Assembly: GCF_000342005.1 (NCBI RefSeq)
Contig: NZ_AOHO01000048.1
Span: 354,540 to 418,539, forward strand
Origin: Amycolatopsis decaplanina DSM 44594
Lineage (GTDB): Bacteria; Actinomycetota; Actinomycetes; Mycobacteriales; Pseudonocardiaceae
DNA length: 64,000 nucleotides
Reading direction: 5' to 3'
The position numbers were made by a program, and so were the translations under genes. The notes below the pieces were generated by a model. It searched no databases and was not told where the DNA came from. It saw nothing but the letters and a program-made list of their open reading frames with translations. Below are positions 42,190 to 51,330 of the stretch, piece after piece; the stretch's first letter is position 1; every line of letters begins with the position of its first letter.

Positions 42190-42489
42190 TCAGAGTTCGA
42201 ATTCCGCGCGCTTGTCCGCCGGGACGAGATCCTCGTACTCACGGTGCTTCGCGATGAACGAGCGCACGTACGGGCAGTAGGGCAGGACGGACCTGCCCTG
42301 CGACCGGACATCGTCGAGCGCCGCGGTCACGAGCTTGCCCGCCAGACCCTGGCCCGCGAAGTCGTCCGAGATCTCGGTGTGCAGGAACAGAATCGCGTCC
42401 GGGCGGGTGCGGGTTTCCAGGAACCCGGCCGGCTTCCCGTCCACGACGATGTCGTAGCGGTCTTCTCCGGCTTTGATCTCGACACTCAT
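42190..42489 (-). CDS. Short GNAT-like N-acetyltransferase (YjdJ type)
   Basis: This 99-residue protein belongs to the small GCN5-like group (COG2388). The acetyl-CoA loop is FAGQGLAGKLVTAALDDVR, and VLPYCPYVRSFIAKH is the usual C-terminal landmark. Its ATG overlaps the stop of the GGDEF-EAL gene (ATGA), so it is translated from the same message. Substrate unknown. Confidence 0.88.
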   Translation of the reverse strand: MSVEIKAGEDRYDIVVDGKPAGFLETRTRPDAILFLHTEISDDFAGQGLAGKLVTAALDDVRSQGRSVLPYCPYVRSFIAKHREYEDLVPADKRAEFEL

Positions 42490-45263
42490 TCAACGGCTCC
42501 GAAAAGTTCGTCGGGAGGCGCGGGGCGACCCAGGTGGAAGCCCTGCGCCTGGTCACAGCGCAGCTCACGCAGGACCGCGAGCTGCTCTTCGTCTTCGACG
42601 CCTTCGGCGACGACGATCAGGTCGACGGCGTGCGCCATCGCGATGATGCTCTTGACGATCGCGGCCGCGTCGCGCGATTCCGCGATGCCGGTGACGAACG
42701 TGCGGTCGATCTTGAGCGTGTCCAGTGGGAGCCGTTGCAGCTGCGCGAGCGACGAGTAGCCGGTGCCGAAGTCGTCGATCGCCAGCGAAACACCGAGATC
42801 GCGCAACGACGTCAGAACTTCGGCGGCCGCGGCCTGGTCCCGCATCAGCGCGCTCTCGGTGACTTCCAGGGTCAGCGCGTGCGGCGGTAGCCCGGTGGTC
42901 TTCAGCGCGTCCTGCACCCCCGCCACCAGATGCGGGTCGTCCAGCTGCCGGGCCGACAGGTTGACCTTGAGATTCAGGTCGATGCCGAGCTGTTCGCGCC
43001 GTCTGGCGATCTCGCGGGTGGTCGTGCGCAGGACGTATTTGCCGATCAGGTTGATCAGGTCGCTTTCCTCGGCCAGCGGGATGAACTCGGCGGGCGAGAC
43101 GCTGCCGTGCGCCGGATGTTTCCAGCGCAGCAACGCCTCCACGGCGACCATCTCGCCGGAGTCGATGTCCACGACCGGCTGGTACGCCGCCCAGAGTTCC
43201 TCGTTCTGCAGGGCGTCGCGCAGGTCCTGTTCCATGCGGAGCCGCCGCTGCATCCGCTCCCGCAGCTCGACGTCGAAGAACTCGTAGCGCGCACGGCCGA
43301 GTGTTTTCGCCTGGTACATCGCGACATCCGCGTCACGCAGCAGGTCTTCGGCGGTCCGGGTGTCATCGTTGGCAGCGGTGACGATGCCGATGCTGGCGTC
43401 GATGTGCAGCTGCCTGCCGTTGACGGTGATCGGTTCGGTCAGCGCTTCGCGCAGATGTTCGGCCAGCGCCTTGATTTCGTGCGGTTCGGTGATCTCCGCG
43501 GTGACGACGACGAATTCGTCACCCCCGAGCCTGCCGACGAGATCGTTCTCGCCGATCCCCCGGCGCAGCCGTTCGCCCGCGATGCGGAGCACCTTGTCAC
43601 CGACGGAATGCCCGAGGGAATCGTTGATCACCTTGAACTTGTCGAGATCGATGAACAGCAGCGTGGTCAGCTCGGCGCGGCCCGCGCCGGACAGCGCCTC
43701 GGCGAGACTGTCCAGCACGAGCGTCCGGTTCGCGAGTTCGGTGAGCGGGTCGTGCGTCGCCTCGTGAGCGAGCCGCTCACCGATGGCACGGCGTTCGGTG
43801 ATGTCGGTGAACGAGGCGACCACCGCCAGTGCCGACGGGTCTTCCGGGGTCAGCAGCCGCGAGGTCAGCGAGATCCAGACGTCGGCGCCGTCGGGCCTCC
43901 GCAGCCGCAGCACGAGACCGGCCAGCGTGACCCCGGTGCGCCGGGTCACCACCGGCGGCATCCGGGCAGGCGGGAGGCGGCCCTGGTCGTCGTACAGCTC
44001 CAGCGTCACGCACGGGACGCCGATGAGGTCGTCGTGGTCGACGCCGATGATCCGGCACGCCGCGGGGTTGGCCGATTCGATGAGCCCGCCGGGGCCGATC
44101 ACGATCACGCCTTCGTCGAGGGACGCGACCACCGTGCTGTAGTGCTGCTCGGCGCGCCGCCGGGCCGTTTCGTCGGCGCAGACCAGGACGAAACCGTCGT
44201 TCATCTCCGCGGCCGAGACGCGGATGGCCAGTGTCGAGCCGTTGCGATGGCGGTGGGTCGTCTGCATGACGCCGCCCCTGCGCAGCACCGTTTCCGGGTC
44301 GAGCGCGGCGCCGACGAGGTCGCTCACCATGCCGCCGATCGCCTCGCCCGCCGTCCAGCCGTAGACGTTCTCGGCGGCGGGGTTCCAGCTGGTCACCACG
44401 CCGGTGCGGCTGGTCGCGATGATCGCGTCACTGACGTGGCTGATCAGCGCGGCCTGGTAGCGCAGTGTCGCTTCGGCGGCCTTCTGCGCGCTGATGTCGC
44501 GCATGATGACCTGGAACGCGGGCCTGCCTTCCCACGTGGTGCGCACCGAAATGCTCTGGACCAGGTACTTCGTGCCGTCGAGACGGAGCATGACGGTGTC
44601 GGCGGGATCGGTCGACGCCCCCTGACGGTGGAGTGACGCGATCCTGTCCAACAGGGCCGGGAGAGACTCGTCGGCGACGAAGTCCATGATCGGCCGCCCG
44701 ATCAGTTCGGCGGTCGAGGACGCTCCGAGCGCGGTGACGGCCGCCCGGTTGACGTAGGTGACAACGCCGGCTTCGTGAACGCAGACCGCGTCGGGACTGA
44801 GTTCCACCAAAAGCCGGTAACGGTCAGTGAGATCTTCGAGGGCTTGCCGGTTCTCGCGGACGTCGGTCACGTCGGTGGCGATCCCGAGCAGTCCCGACGA
44901 GCCGTTGTCATCGCCGATGGTGCGGGCACGCAGGCGGACCCAGCGGATCTCACCCGCCGGGTTCCGGAACGACTGCTCGAGTTCGAACTCGCGCCAAGGC
45001 GGGGAAGTCCGGGTGCCGGAGGTCAGCGGGGCCACCAGATCGGCGAGCTTGGACTCGATCTCGGCTTCGGTGAGGGTGCCTCCGCCCAGCAGGTTCTCCA
45101 GTCCGGGCAGCCAGGACAGGGTCTCGCCTTCGAAGTCGTACGACCAGACGGCGGCGTGGTCGCCCGCGAGGCCGAGATCGCCGACCGGCTCGTTTCCGAG
45201 CGGCGCGCCTGTCGGACGACCGGAATTCCCGGCTCCGGGCACGGCGAGGGCGTCAGCCTCCAT
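42486..45263 (-). CDS. Multi-PAS GGDEF-EAL cyclic-di-GMP protein
   Basis: This 925-residue cytosolic protein has four PAS-type sensor domains (about 30-145, 150-270, 275-390 and 395-510), a GGDEF domain with intact LGGDEFVVV near 580 and an EAL domain with EALLRWKH near 708 and DDFGTGYSSL near 829. Both catalytic domains look intact, so it could make and degrade c-di-GMP. No membrane helix is present. ATG 45263 is chosen because conserved PAS sequence begins soon after; the frame runs upstream to 45416 with little protein-like character. It is coupled to the small acetyltransferase. Confidence 0.93.
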   Translation of the reverse strand: MEADALAVPGAGNSGRPTGAPLGNEPVGDLGLAGDHAAVWSYDFEGETLSWLPGLENLLGGGTLTEAEIESKLADLVAPLTSGTRTSPPWREFELEQSFRNPAGEIRWVRLRARTIGDDNGSSGLLGIATDVTDVRENRQALEDLTDRYRLLVELSPDAVCVHEAGVVTYVNRAAVTALGASSTAELIGRPIMDFVADESLPALLDRIASLHRQGASTDPADTVMLRLDGTKYLVQSISVRTTWEGRPAFQVIMRDISAQKAAEATLRYQAALISHVSDAIIATSRTGVVTSWNPAAENVYGWTAGEAIGGMVSDLVGAALDPETVLRRGGVMQTTHRHRNGSTLAIRVSAAEMNDGFVLVCADETARRRAEQHYSTVVASLDEGVIVIGPGGLIESANPAACRIIGVDHDDLIGVPCVTLELYDDQGRLPPARMPPVVTRRTGVTLAGLVLRLRRPDGADVWISLTSRLLTPEDPSALAVVASFTDITERRAIGERLAHEATHDPLTELANRTLVLDSLAEALSGAGRAELTTLLFIDLDKFKVINDSLGHSVGDKVLRIAGERLRRGIGENDLVGRLGGDEFVVVTAEITEPHEIKALAEHLREALTEPITVNGRQLHIDASIGIVTAANDDTRTAEDLLRDADVAMYQAKTLGRARYEFFDVELRERMQRRLRMEQDLRDALQNEELWAAYQPVVDIDSGEMVAVEALLRWKHPAHGSVSPAEFIPLAEESDLINLIGKYVLRTTTREIARRREQLGIDLNLKVNLSARQLDDPHLVAGVQDALKTTGLPPHALTLEVTESALMRDQAAAAEVLTSLRDLGVSLAIDDFGTGYSSLAQLQRLPLDTLKIDRTFVTGIAESRDAAAIVKSIIAMAHAVDLIVVAEGVEDEEQLAVLRELRCDQAQGFHLGRPAPPDELFGAVE

Positions 45264-45509
45264 GATCCGTCCGAACCCCCTCTTCCGGTGCTGGCACCGT
45301 CGATTACACCACCCGCGGAGGGCGCTGTATACGCGAGCCGGAGGTGGGTCACCGCGGATATGCGCGGAAGCATATGAATACACGCTGTGTGACCGGTCTA
45401 CGCTGGCGTGTTCCATTGGGTGAATAATTTTTGGTTAACTTCACCCGTTCGGCGGTGAGTTGCGGTAGAACTACTCTTCGCTCGTTCCCGGTGCGAAAGG
45501 TTTCAGCTG

Positions 45510-46037
45510 GTGGATGACGACGACGTTTCGGTCGCCGACCTGCTTATTCGCGAGGGCTGGGACGACCACGAGGAGTCACGGGCAAAGTCACGCTGGAGAG
45601 TTATCGCGGTGGTGATCGCCGTGGTCGTCGCCTGCGGTACGGCCGCTGTTCTCGTCGGGTTCGATTCCGAACCCGAGCAGAATGCGCAGCCGAACCGGAT
45701 CAGTGTCATCGAGATGCCGAAGCGGCCTTCGGAAAACGGAGGAGCCGACGCGACGTCGGCGGTCCCGTCCACCGAGACGGTCGAAACCGGCGAAGGCGGG
45801 ACTTCCTCGCAGCCCAGCAGGACGTCGTCGAGCCGTCGCACGTCGAGTTCGGCCGCGTCGACGTCCGACTCCCCGGACGAAACGACGACGACACCGACCT
45901 CGTCGCACGCGCCCGCCGACCCGCCGAAGCCGACGGGATCGACTGGCCCTCCACAACCGCCCGGCACGACTCCGCCGCCGCCCTCGACGACGCCGACCGA
46001 GGAGTGCAACCTGTGGCCGAAGTGGCTCTTCTGCTAG
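45510..46037 (+). CDS. Single-span membrane protein with Ser/Thr/Pro-rich exterior
   Basis: The 175-residue protein starts at GTG 45510 after GAAAGG. It has an acidic cytoplasmic N-terminus (DDDDVSVADLLIREGWDD), one helix (VIAVVIAVVVACGTAAVLVGF) and a long extracytoplasmic Ser/Thr/Pro-rich stretch ending CNLWPKWLFC, where two Cys may form a disulphide. It is convergent with the purine permease gene. Function unknown. Confidence 0.7.
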   Translation: MDDDDVSVADLLIREGWDDHEESRAKSRWRVIAVVIAVVVACGTAAVLVGFDSEPEQNAQPNRISVIEMPKRPSENGGADATSAVPSTETVETGEGGTSSQPSRTSSSRRTSSSAASTSDSPDETTTTPTSSHAPADPPKPTGSTGPPQPPGTTPPPPSTTPTEECNLWPKWLFC

Positions 46038-46071
46038 AAGGTGTCTCCAAGCCGAAGGTCGCGGGGACACG

Positions 46072-47421
46072 CTAGGGCGCTTGCAAGAGATCCGGCTCGC
46101 GGCGTTTGCCGAGGTGGTTGAACAGCAGGTTGAGGGTGAAGGCGACGATCGCGGCGACCGTGATCGGGCTGCCGCAGACGGTCTGCAACCACGCCGGGAA
46201 ATGCTGGAAGAAGATCGAGTTCCCGAACCGGTTCGTGGCGAACGCGGGCAGCAGCCCGACCCCGATCGACACCGCGACGATGAAGGTGTTGTGATTGCCG
46301 GAGAACTCCACCTTCTTCAGGTTCTGCACGCCGACCGCGGCGACCATCGCGAACATGACCACCGCGACCGCGCCGATCACCGGTTCCGGCACGGCCGCGA
46401 CGAAGGCGCCGACCTTCGGCACCAGGCCCATCAGCACGAGCAGGCCGCCCGCCATCGCGACCACCCACCGGCTGCGTACCCCGGTCATCTGCACGAGGCC
46501 GACGTTCTGCGCGAAAGCCGTGTCCGGGAAAGAGTTCATCGCGCCGCCGAGGATGGCTGAGAGACCGTCGGTGGCGAGACCGCGCGCGAGGTCCGAATCC
46601 GTGGCAGGCCGTCCGGTGATCTCGCCGACCGCGACCAGGTCCGCGGTGGATTCGGTGTAGGTCACCAGCATCACGACGCACATCGAGAGCACGGCCGCGA
46701 TCGGGAAGGTCGGCGGGCCGAAGTGGAACGGCGACGCGAGGCCGAACCAGTCGGCGTCGGCGATGCCCTTGAAGCTCACCAAACCCATCGGGACGGCCGC
46801 GGCCAGGCCGATCAGCAGCGCCAGCAGCGGGCCGATCTGGCTCGCGAACCCGCGCAGGACGCGAGTGAACAGGACGATCACCGCGATCACGCCGAACGCG
46901 AGCGCGATGTTCGCTGGCTTCGCGTAATCCGGTGATCCGGTGTCGTGGCCGGCGATCAGTCCGACACCCGGGCCGATGAGCGAGATGCCGATGACCATGA
47001 GCAGCGTGCCCGAAACCAGCGGCGGGAAGAACCGGATCATCTTCGCGAACGGTTTCGCGATGAGCAGGCCGAACACGCCCGACGCGATCATGGCGCCGTA
47101 GACGGCCTGCATGCCGTACTGGGACGCGATCATGATCATCGGGTTGACCACGGTGAACGTCGCGCCCGCCACCACCGGCAGCCGGATGCCGAAAATCCTC
47201 CCGATCCCGATCGCCTGAATCAGCGTCGCGATCCCCGCGACCAGCAGATCCGCGTTGACCAGCAACGCGATCGTCGCCGCGTCCAGTTTCAGCGCGCTGC
47301 CCACGACGAGCGGGACGGCCACGGAGCCCGCGTACATGATCGTCATGTGCTGCAGGCCGAGCAGGGTCAGCTTCGGCAGCGGCGGACGTGCGTCGACCGG
47401 GTGTGGCTCGGGTCGGCTCAT
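46072..47421 (-). CDS. NCS2-family nucleobase:cation symporter (xanthine/uric acid/uracil type)
   Basis: This 449-residue transporter has about 14 helices and the family features GLQHMTIMYAGSVAVPLVVG at the N-terminus, the helix-3 region VAGATFTVVNPMI, and the helix-10 motif NSFPDTAFAQNVGLVQMTGV, which carries substrate-recognition residues typical of xanthine/uric acid permeases. ATG 47421 follows GGGGGTTAC. No purine catabolic genes are adjacent. Confidence 0.93.
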   Translation of the reverse strand: MSRPEPHPVDARPPLPKLTLLGLQHMTIMYAGSVAVPLVVGSALKLDAATIALLVNADLLVAGIATLIQAIGIGRIFGIRLPVVAGATFTVVNPMIMIASQYGMQAVYGAMIASGVFGLLIAKPFAKMIRFFPPLVSGTLLMVIGISLIGPGVGLIAGHDTGSPDYAKPANIALAFGVIAVIVLFTRVLRGFASQIGPLLALLIGLAAAVPMGLVSFKGIADADWFGLASPFHFGPPTFPIAAVLSMCVVMLVTYTESTADLVAVGEITGRPATDSDLARGLATDGLSAILGGAMNSFPDTAFAQNVGLVQMTGVRSRWVVAMAGGLLVLMGLVPKVGAFVAAVPEPVIGAVAVVMFAMVAAVGVQNLKKVEFSGNHNTFIVAVSIGVGLLPAFATNRFGNSIFFQHFPAWLQTVCGSPITVAAIVAFTLNLLFNHLGKRREPDLLQAP

Positions 47422-47568
47422 GTAACCCCCTGTGACGTGCGGGAACACCAGTGGACTCGTCGGGCATGACCGTAGCGCGTCCACCGCGTGAGGATCACGT
47501 TGCGAAAGGGCGGTCGAAGAGGCCGGAGCTGTGTTGAATGGACATCGGGCACAACGGAAGGAGCGCCG

Positions 47569-48783
47569 ATGGAGACCGTCCTCGTCGTAGGGGCCGGGCA
47601 GAGCGGGTTCGGAGTGGCGACCTCGCTGCGGGACAAGGGGTTCGACGGGCGGGTGGTGCTGATCGGCGACGAACCCGGGCTGCCGTACCAACGGCCTCCG
47701 TTGTCGAAGGGCTATCTCGCCGGGACAGCGGGTGACGCTCAGTTGCGTCTGCGGCCCGAGGACTTCTTCGCGGAAAAGAACATCGAACTGATCCCGGGCC
47801 GCGTCGCGTCAGTGGATCGCGACGGCGCGAAGGTGGTGCTCGAGGACGGGAGCGCCCACGAATACGACCATCTCGTACTGGCGACGGGATCGGTCAACCG
47901 CGTACTGCCGGTGCCGGGGTCCACTTTGGATGGTGTGTTCACCTTGCGCACCAAGGACGAGGCCGATGTCCTGCGAGCCGCGCTGGAAAGCGCGGAGAAC
48001 GTGGTCGTGGTCGGTGGCGGGTTCATCGGGCTCGAATTCGCCGCGCACGCCGGGCGGCCTGTGACGATCGTCGAGGTGCAGGACAGGCTGATGGCCCGCG
48101 TCGCGACTCCGGAGGTCTCGGCGTACTTCGCCGCGCTGCACGAGGGAGCGGGACACACGATCTTGCTCGGCAAGGGCGTCGCGGCGCTGCGCGGCGAGGG
48201 CCGGGTGACCGAGGTGGAACTGAGCGACGGCAGCCTGCTGCCCGCCGATCTGGTACTGGTCGGGGTCGGGGTGGAACCACGGACGCGGCTCGCCGAAGAG
48301 GCGGGGCTCGCCGTGGCGAACGGTGTCGTCGTCGACGAGCACTTGCGCACGAGCGACCCGAAGATCTCGGCGGTCGGGGACTGCGCGAACTTCCCGTGTG
48401 TCCAGGCGGGGACGGCGACCCGGCTGGAGTCGGTGCAGAACGCCGTCGACCAGGCGCGGGCGGCGGCGGCCGCCATCGCCGGCGAACCCGCGCCTTACGA
48501 CAGCCTGCCGTGGTTCTGGACCGACCAGCTCGGCGCGAAACTGCAGATCGCCGGGATCCTGACCGGGGCGGAGAAGACCGTCGTGACCGGGGATCGCGAG
48601 GGCGGGAAGTTCTCGGTGCTGTCGTTCCGCGACGGCGTGCTCGCCGGGGTCGAGTCGGTGAACCGGCCACCGGACCACATCGCCGCGCGCCGCCTGTTCG
48701 CCGCGGATCCGGCGCCGCGGTTCGAGACGCTGGAGGCCAATGGCTTCGATCTCAAAGCGACCTTTGCGTCAACCCGCGGTTGA
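47569..48783 (+). CDS. FAD-dependent NAD(P)H:ferredoxin reductase-like oxidoreductase
   Basis: This 404-residue flavoprotein has two Rossmann motifs: FAD-binding VLVVGAGQSGFGVATSLRDK at the N-terminus and NAD-binding VVVVGGGFIGLEFAA near 143. LATGS, ISAVGDCA and a C-terminal reductase domain (WFWTDQLGAKLQIAG) also match. It resembles putidaredoxin/rhodocoxin reductases that pass electrons to a [2Fe-2S] ferredoxin for P450s or dioxygenases, but no ferredoxin gene lies beside it. AAGGAG precedes the ATG. Its stop codon lies inside the first operator dyad of the next gene. Confidence 0.92.
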   Translation: METVLVVGAGQSGFGVATSLRDKGFDGRVVLIGDEPGLPYQRPPLSKGYLAGTAGDAQLRLRPEDFFAEKNIELIPGRVASVDRDGAKVVLEDGSAHEYDHLVLATGSVNRVLPVPGSTLDGVFTLRTKDEADVLRAALESAENVVVVGGGFIGLEFAAHAGRPVTIVEVQDRLMARVATPEVSAYFAALHEGAGHTILLGKGVAALRGEGRVTEVELSDGSLLPADLVLVGVGVEPRTRLAEEAGLAVANGVVVDEHLRTSDPKISAVGDCANFPCVQAGTATRLESVQNAVDQARAAAAAIAGEPAPYDSLPWFWTDQLGAKLQIAGILTGAEKTVVTGDREGGKFSVLSFRDGVLAGVESVNRPPDHIAARRLFAADPAPRFETLEANGFDLKATFASTRG

Positions 48784-48814
48784 CGATCTCGCATTCGTCA
48801 ACCTAGAGTTGACG
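48767..48814 (+). promoter_or_regulatory. Promoter with two operator dyads before the HTH-Clp_N gene
   Basis: Two perfect dyads CGTCAAC-N5-GTTGACG lie at 48767-48785 and 48796-48814, 29 bp centre to centre. A promoter TTGACG (48780-48785)-N18-TAGAGT (48804-48809) fits between them, with -35 in the first dyad and -10 in the second. The start ATG at 48817 is 7 bases after the -10, so the message is leaderless. Repression by a dimer at both dyads is the natural reading. Confidence 0.75.
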
Positions 48815-48816
48815 GC

Positions 48817-49539
48817 ATGACGAATCCAGTCCGGCTCGACGACCTCATCTCCCACATCAAGCAGCAGCATCCCGACGGCGACGTGCTCGGTCAGCTTTCC
48901 GACGCGGTCTTCCTCGGCGAGCACCTCGGCGAAGTGGCCGACCACCTGATCGGCCACTTCGTCGACCAGGCGCGGCGCTCCGGCGCGTCCTGGACCGAAA
49001 TCGGCAAGAACATGGGGGTGTCCAAACAGGCCGCGCAGAAGCGCTTTGTCGACTCCAGTGGCTCTTCGCTCGAAGACCTGGTGAAGGTTTTCGGCCGCTA
49101 CACCGATCGCGCACGGCACGTCGTCGTCGCTTCGCGGGACGCGGCGGTCTCGGCGAAGAGTCCGCAGATGGAGCCCGTGCACCTGGTCCTTGGCCTGCTC
49201 GCCGAACCGGCCGCGCTCGCGGCGGGGGCGATCTTGGCGCAAAACGTGACTCTCGAGGCCGTCCGCGAGGCCGCGGAGGCGAGGCTGCCGGAACCCACCG
49301 ACGAGCCGGTGGAAGCGGCGAAGATGGCGTTCGGCGCGCAGGCCAAGAAGGCGCTGGAACTGGCCATGCGGGAGTCGCTGCGGCTCGGGCACAACTACAT
49401 CGGCACCGAGCACATCCTGCTGGCCCTGTTCGAACTCGGCGACGACCTGCTGACCGGTCTCGGGCTCACGAAGGAGAAGACCGAGGCGGTGATCCTGCGG
49501 GCGCTGGCGGAGATCGTCGCGGCGCGCGGGGAGGGCTGA
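48817..49539 (+). CDS. HTH and Clp N-terminal repeat domain protein, putative autoregulator
   Basis: The 240-residue protein has an N-terminal helix-turn-helix region (SWTEIGKNMGVSKQAAQKRF near 62-82) and a C-terminal Clp_N double repeat (about 90-235: VHLVLGLLAE and IGTEHILLALFE are the two repeat landmarks), the domain by which ClpC/ClpA bind substrates and adaptors. There is no AAA+ ATPase part. A DNA-binding domain fused to Clp_N suggests a regulator that senses protein quality or is handed to the Clp protease. The two dyads covering its promoter suggest autorepression. Confidence 0.82.
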   Translation: MTNPVRLDDLISHIKQQHPDGDVLGQLSDAVFLGEHLGEVADHLIGHFVDQARRSGASWTEIGKNMGVSKQAAQKRFVDSSGSSLEDLVKVFGRYTDRARHVVVASRDAAVSAKSPQMEPVHLVLGLLAEPAALAAGAILAQNVTLEAVREAAEARLPEPTDEPVEAAKMAFGAQAKKALELAMRESLRLGHNYIGTEHILLALFELGDDLLTGLGLTKEKTEAVILRALAEIVAARGEG

Positions 49540-49580
49540 AAGCGTCCTTCACCGCATCTCAGGCGGTGAAGGACGCTTTC
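49538..49580. terminator. Perfect 18-bp inverted repeat between convergent genes
   Basis: GAAAGCGTCCTTCACCGC (49538-49555) and its exact complement (49563-49580) with a 7-base loop separate the HTH-Clp_N gene and gnd. The left arm begins within the stop codon of the former. No T tract. Likely a bidirectional terminator. Confidence 0.8.
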
Positions 49581-49617
49581 GTCTCATGCGATGCGGGGAA
49601 AGTCCCCTTCAGCCTTG

Positions 49618-51057
49618 TCAGGCGGAGGATTCGGGGCGGCCGTCGGCGGCCCAAGCGGTGTGGAACGAACCCTCGCGGTCGACGCGGCGGTACGTGTGGG
49701 CACCGAAGTAGTCCCGCTGCCCTTGCACCAGCGCGGCCGGAAGCCGCTCCGCGCGAAGACCGTCGTAGTAGGCCAGCGCGGTCGAGAATCCCGGAGTCGG
49801 GATGCCGAGGCGCACCGCCGTGGAGATCACGGAACGCCAGGAGTCCTGAGCGTCCTCGACGGCCTTGCGGAAGCCGCCGGAGGTCAGAAGCGTCGGCAGC
49901 GCGGGTTCTTCGGCATACGCGGCTGTGATGTCGTTCAGGAACTTCGCGCGGATGATGCAGCCGCCGCGCCAGATGGACGCGACCTTGCCGAGGTCGATGT
50001 CCCAGCCGTATTCGGCGCCGCCCGCCTGGATCTGGTTGAAGCCCTGGGCGTACGCCACCACCTTCGACGCGTACAGAGCCTGCTCGACGTCGTCCGCGAA
50101 GGTGTCCAAAGCGGACCCTGTCAGCGGAGCACGCGAGGGGCCGCCGAGACCGCGGGAGGCCTCGCGCAGGTTCGACGAACCGGACAGCGAGCGCGCGAAG
50201 ACGGCTTCGGCGATGCCGCTGATCGGTACGCCGAGGTCCAGTCCGATTTGGACGGTCCAGCGGCCGGTGCCCTTCTGCTCCGCCTGGTCCGCCACGATGT
50301 CGACGAACGGCTTGCCGGAAGCGGCGTCGGTGTGGGCCAGTACCTGCGAGGTGATCTCGATCAGGTACGAGTCCAGCCGTCCCGAGTTCCAGGTCCTGAA
50401 GACCTCGGCGATCTCGGCGGGGGAGTAACCGCCCGCGCCGCGCAGGAGATCGAACGATTCGGCGATCAACTGCATGTCGGCGTACTCGATGCCGTTGTGC
50501 ACCATCTTCACGAAGTGCCCGGCGCCGTCCGCGCCCACGTGCGTGCAGCACGGTTCGCCGTCGACCTTCGCCGAGATGTCCTCGAACAGCGGCCCGAGCG
50601 ACTGGTACGACTCCTTGGAGCCGCCCGGCATGATGCTCGGCCCGTGCAGCGCGCCCTCCTCGCCGCCGGATACACCGGTGCCGACGAAATGGATGCCCTT
50701 CTCGCGCAGCGCGGCCTCGCGGCGCCGGGTGTCCGCGAAGTGCGCGTTGCCCGCGTCGACGATCACGTCGCCCTTCTCGAGGAGTGGGACGAACTCGTCG
50801 ATCACGGCGTCCGTCGGCGCACCGGCCTTGACCATGATCACGACCTGGCGCGGCCGCTCCAGCGCGTCGACGAACTCCTGCGCCGAATACGCCGGGATGA
50901 AGTCGCCCTCGTCGCCGAACTGCTCGACCAGTTCCTTCGTCCGCTGCTCGGAGCGGTTGTGCAGGGCCACCGTGTGCCCGTGCCTCGCCAGGTTCCTGGC
51001 CAGGTTGCGGCCCATGACCGCCAGACCGGTGACCCCGATGCTCGCCTTCTTGCTCAT
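49618..51057 (-). CDS. gnd: 6-phosphogluconate dehydrogenase (decarboxylating)
   Basis: The 479-residue enzyme oxidises 6-phosphogluconate to ribulose 5-phosphate with CO2 release in the pentose phosphate pathway. Motifs: GVTGLAVMGRNLARNLARHG (nucleotide loop), VGTGVSGGEEGALHGPSIMP with the substrate-binding SGG, HFVKMVHNGIEYADMQLIAE with catalytic Lys, and GTGRWTVQIGLDLGVPI. Length matches the long dimeric type. GGAAGGGTGCGG precedes ATG 51057. Two inverted DnaA-box-like sites lie about 85-115 bases upstream. Confidence 0.97.
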   Translation of the reverse strand: MSKKASIGVTGLAVMGRNLARNLARHGHTVALHNRSEQRTKELVEQFGDEGDFIPAYSAQEFVDALERPRQVVIMVKAGAPTDAVIDEFVPLLEKGDVIVDAGNAHFADTRRREAALREKGIHFVGTGVSGGEEGALHGPSIMPGGSKESYQSLGPLFEDISAKVDGEPCCTHVGADGAGHFVKMVHNGIEYADMQLIAESFDLLRGAGGYSPAEIAEVFRTWNSGRLDSYLIEITSQVLAHTDAASGKPFVDIVADQAEQKGTGRWTVQIGLDLGVPISGIAEAVFARSLSGSSNLREASRGLGGPSRAPLTGSALDTFADDVEQALYASKVVAYAQGFNQIQAGGAEYGWDIDLGKVASIWRGGCIIRAKFLNDITAAYAEEPALPTLLTSGGFRKAVEDAQDSWRSVISTAVRLGIPTPGFSTALAYYDGLRAERLPAALVQGQRDYFGAHTYRRVDREGSFHTAWAADGRPESSA

Positions 51058-51141
51058 CCGCACCCTTCCGCTTCGATTCCCGTGCCGAGCCTATCCCCGT
51101 CGAGGGATACGGCGCCGGGGCGAGACGGGATCAAACGGGAG

Positions 51142-51171
51142 TTGTCCACAACCGGGCGGACCTGTGGACAA
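51142..51171. promoter_or_regulatory. Inverted pair of DnaA-box-like sites upstream of gnd
   Basis: TTGTCCACA (51142-51150) and TGTGGACAA (51163-51171) are two perfect actinobacterial DnaA-box consensus sequences in opposite orientation with 12 bp between. No dnaA or dnaN is nearby, so this is not the origin itself. Confidence 0.5.
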
Positions 51172-51276
51172 CTCGGCTCGGGCGCCCCGGGCCGGCGTGG
51201 TCGCCGCTACGCTGGGTGCGGGGCCGTCCCCCAGGGACGGGTGGGGGGCTGGGTTTCGGACGCGCGCGAGGAAAGC

Positions 51277-51300
51277 GTCGCGAAATGATGCTTTCGCGAC
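51277..51300 (-). terminator. Hairpin after the metallo-beta-lactamase gene
   Basis: A 9-bp stem GTCGCGAAA/TTTCGCGAC with a 6-base loop lies 30 bases downstream of the stop of the minus-strand gene ending at 51331. Confidence 0.55.
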
Positions 51301-51330
51301 ACGGCGCTCGACCGCCCTGAGTGGAGTACG

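Noticed and set aside
51142..51171. DnaA-box pair as the replication origin
   Set aside because: Only two boxes, no AT-rich unwinding region and no dnaA or dnaN nearby.
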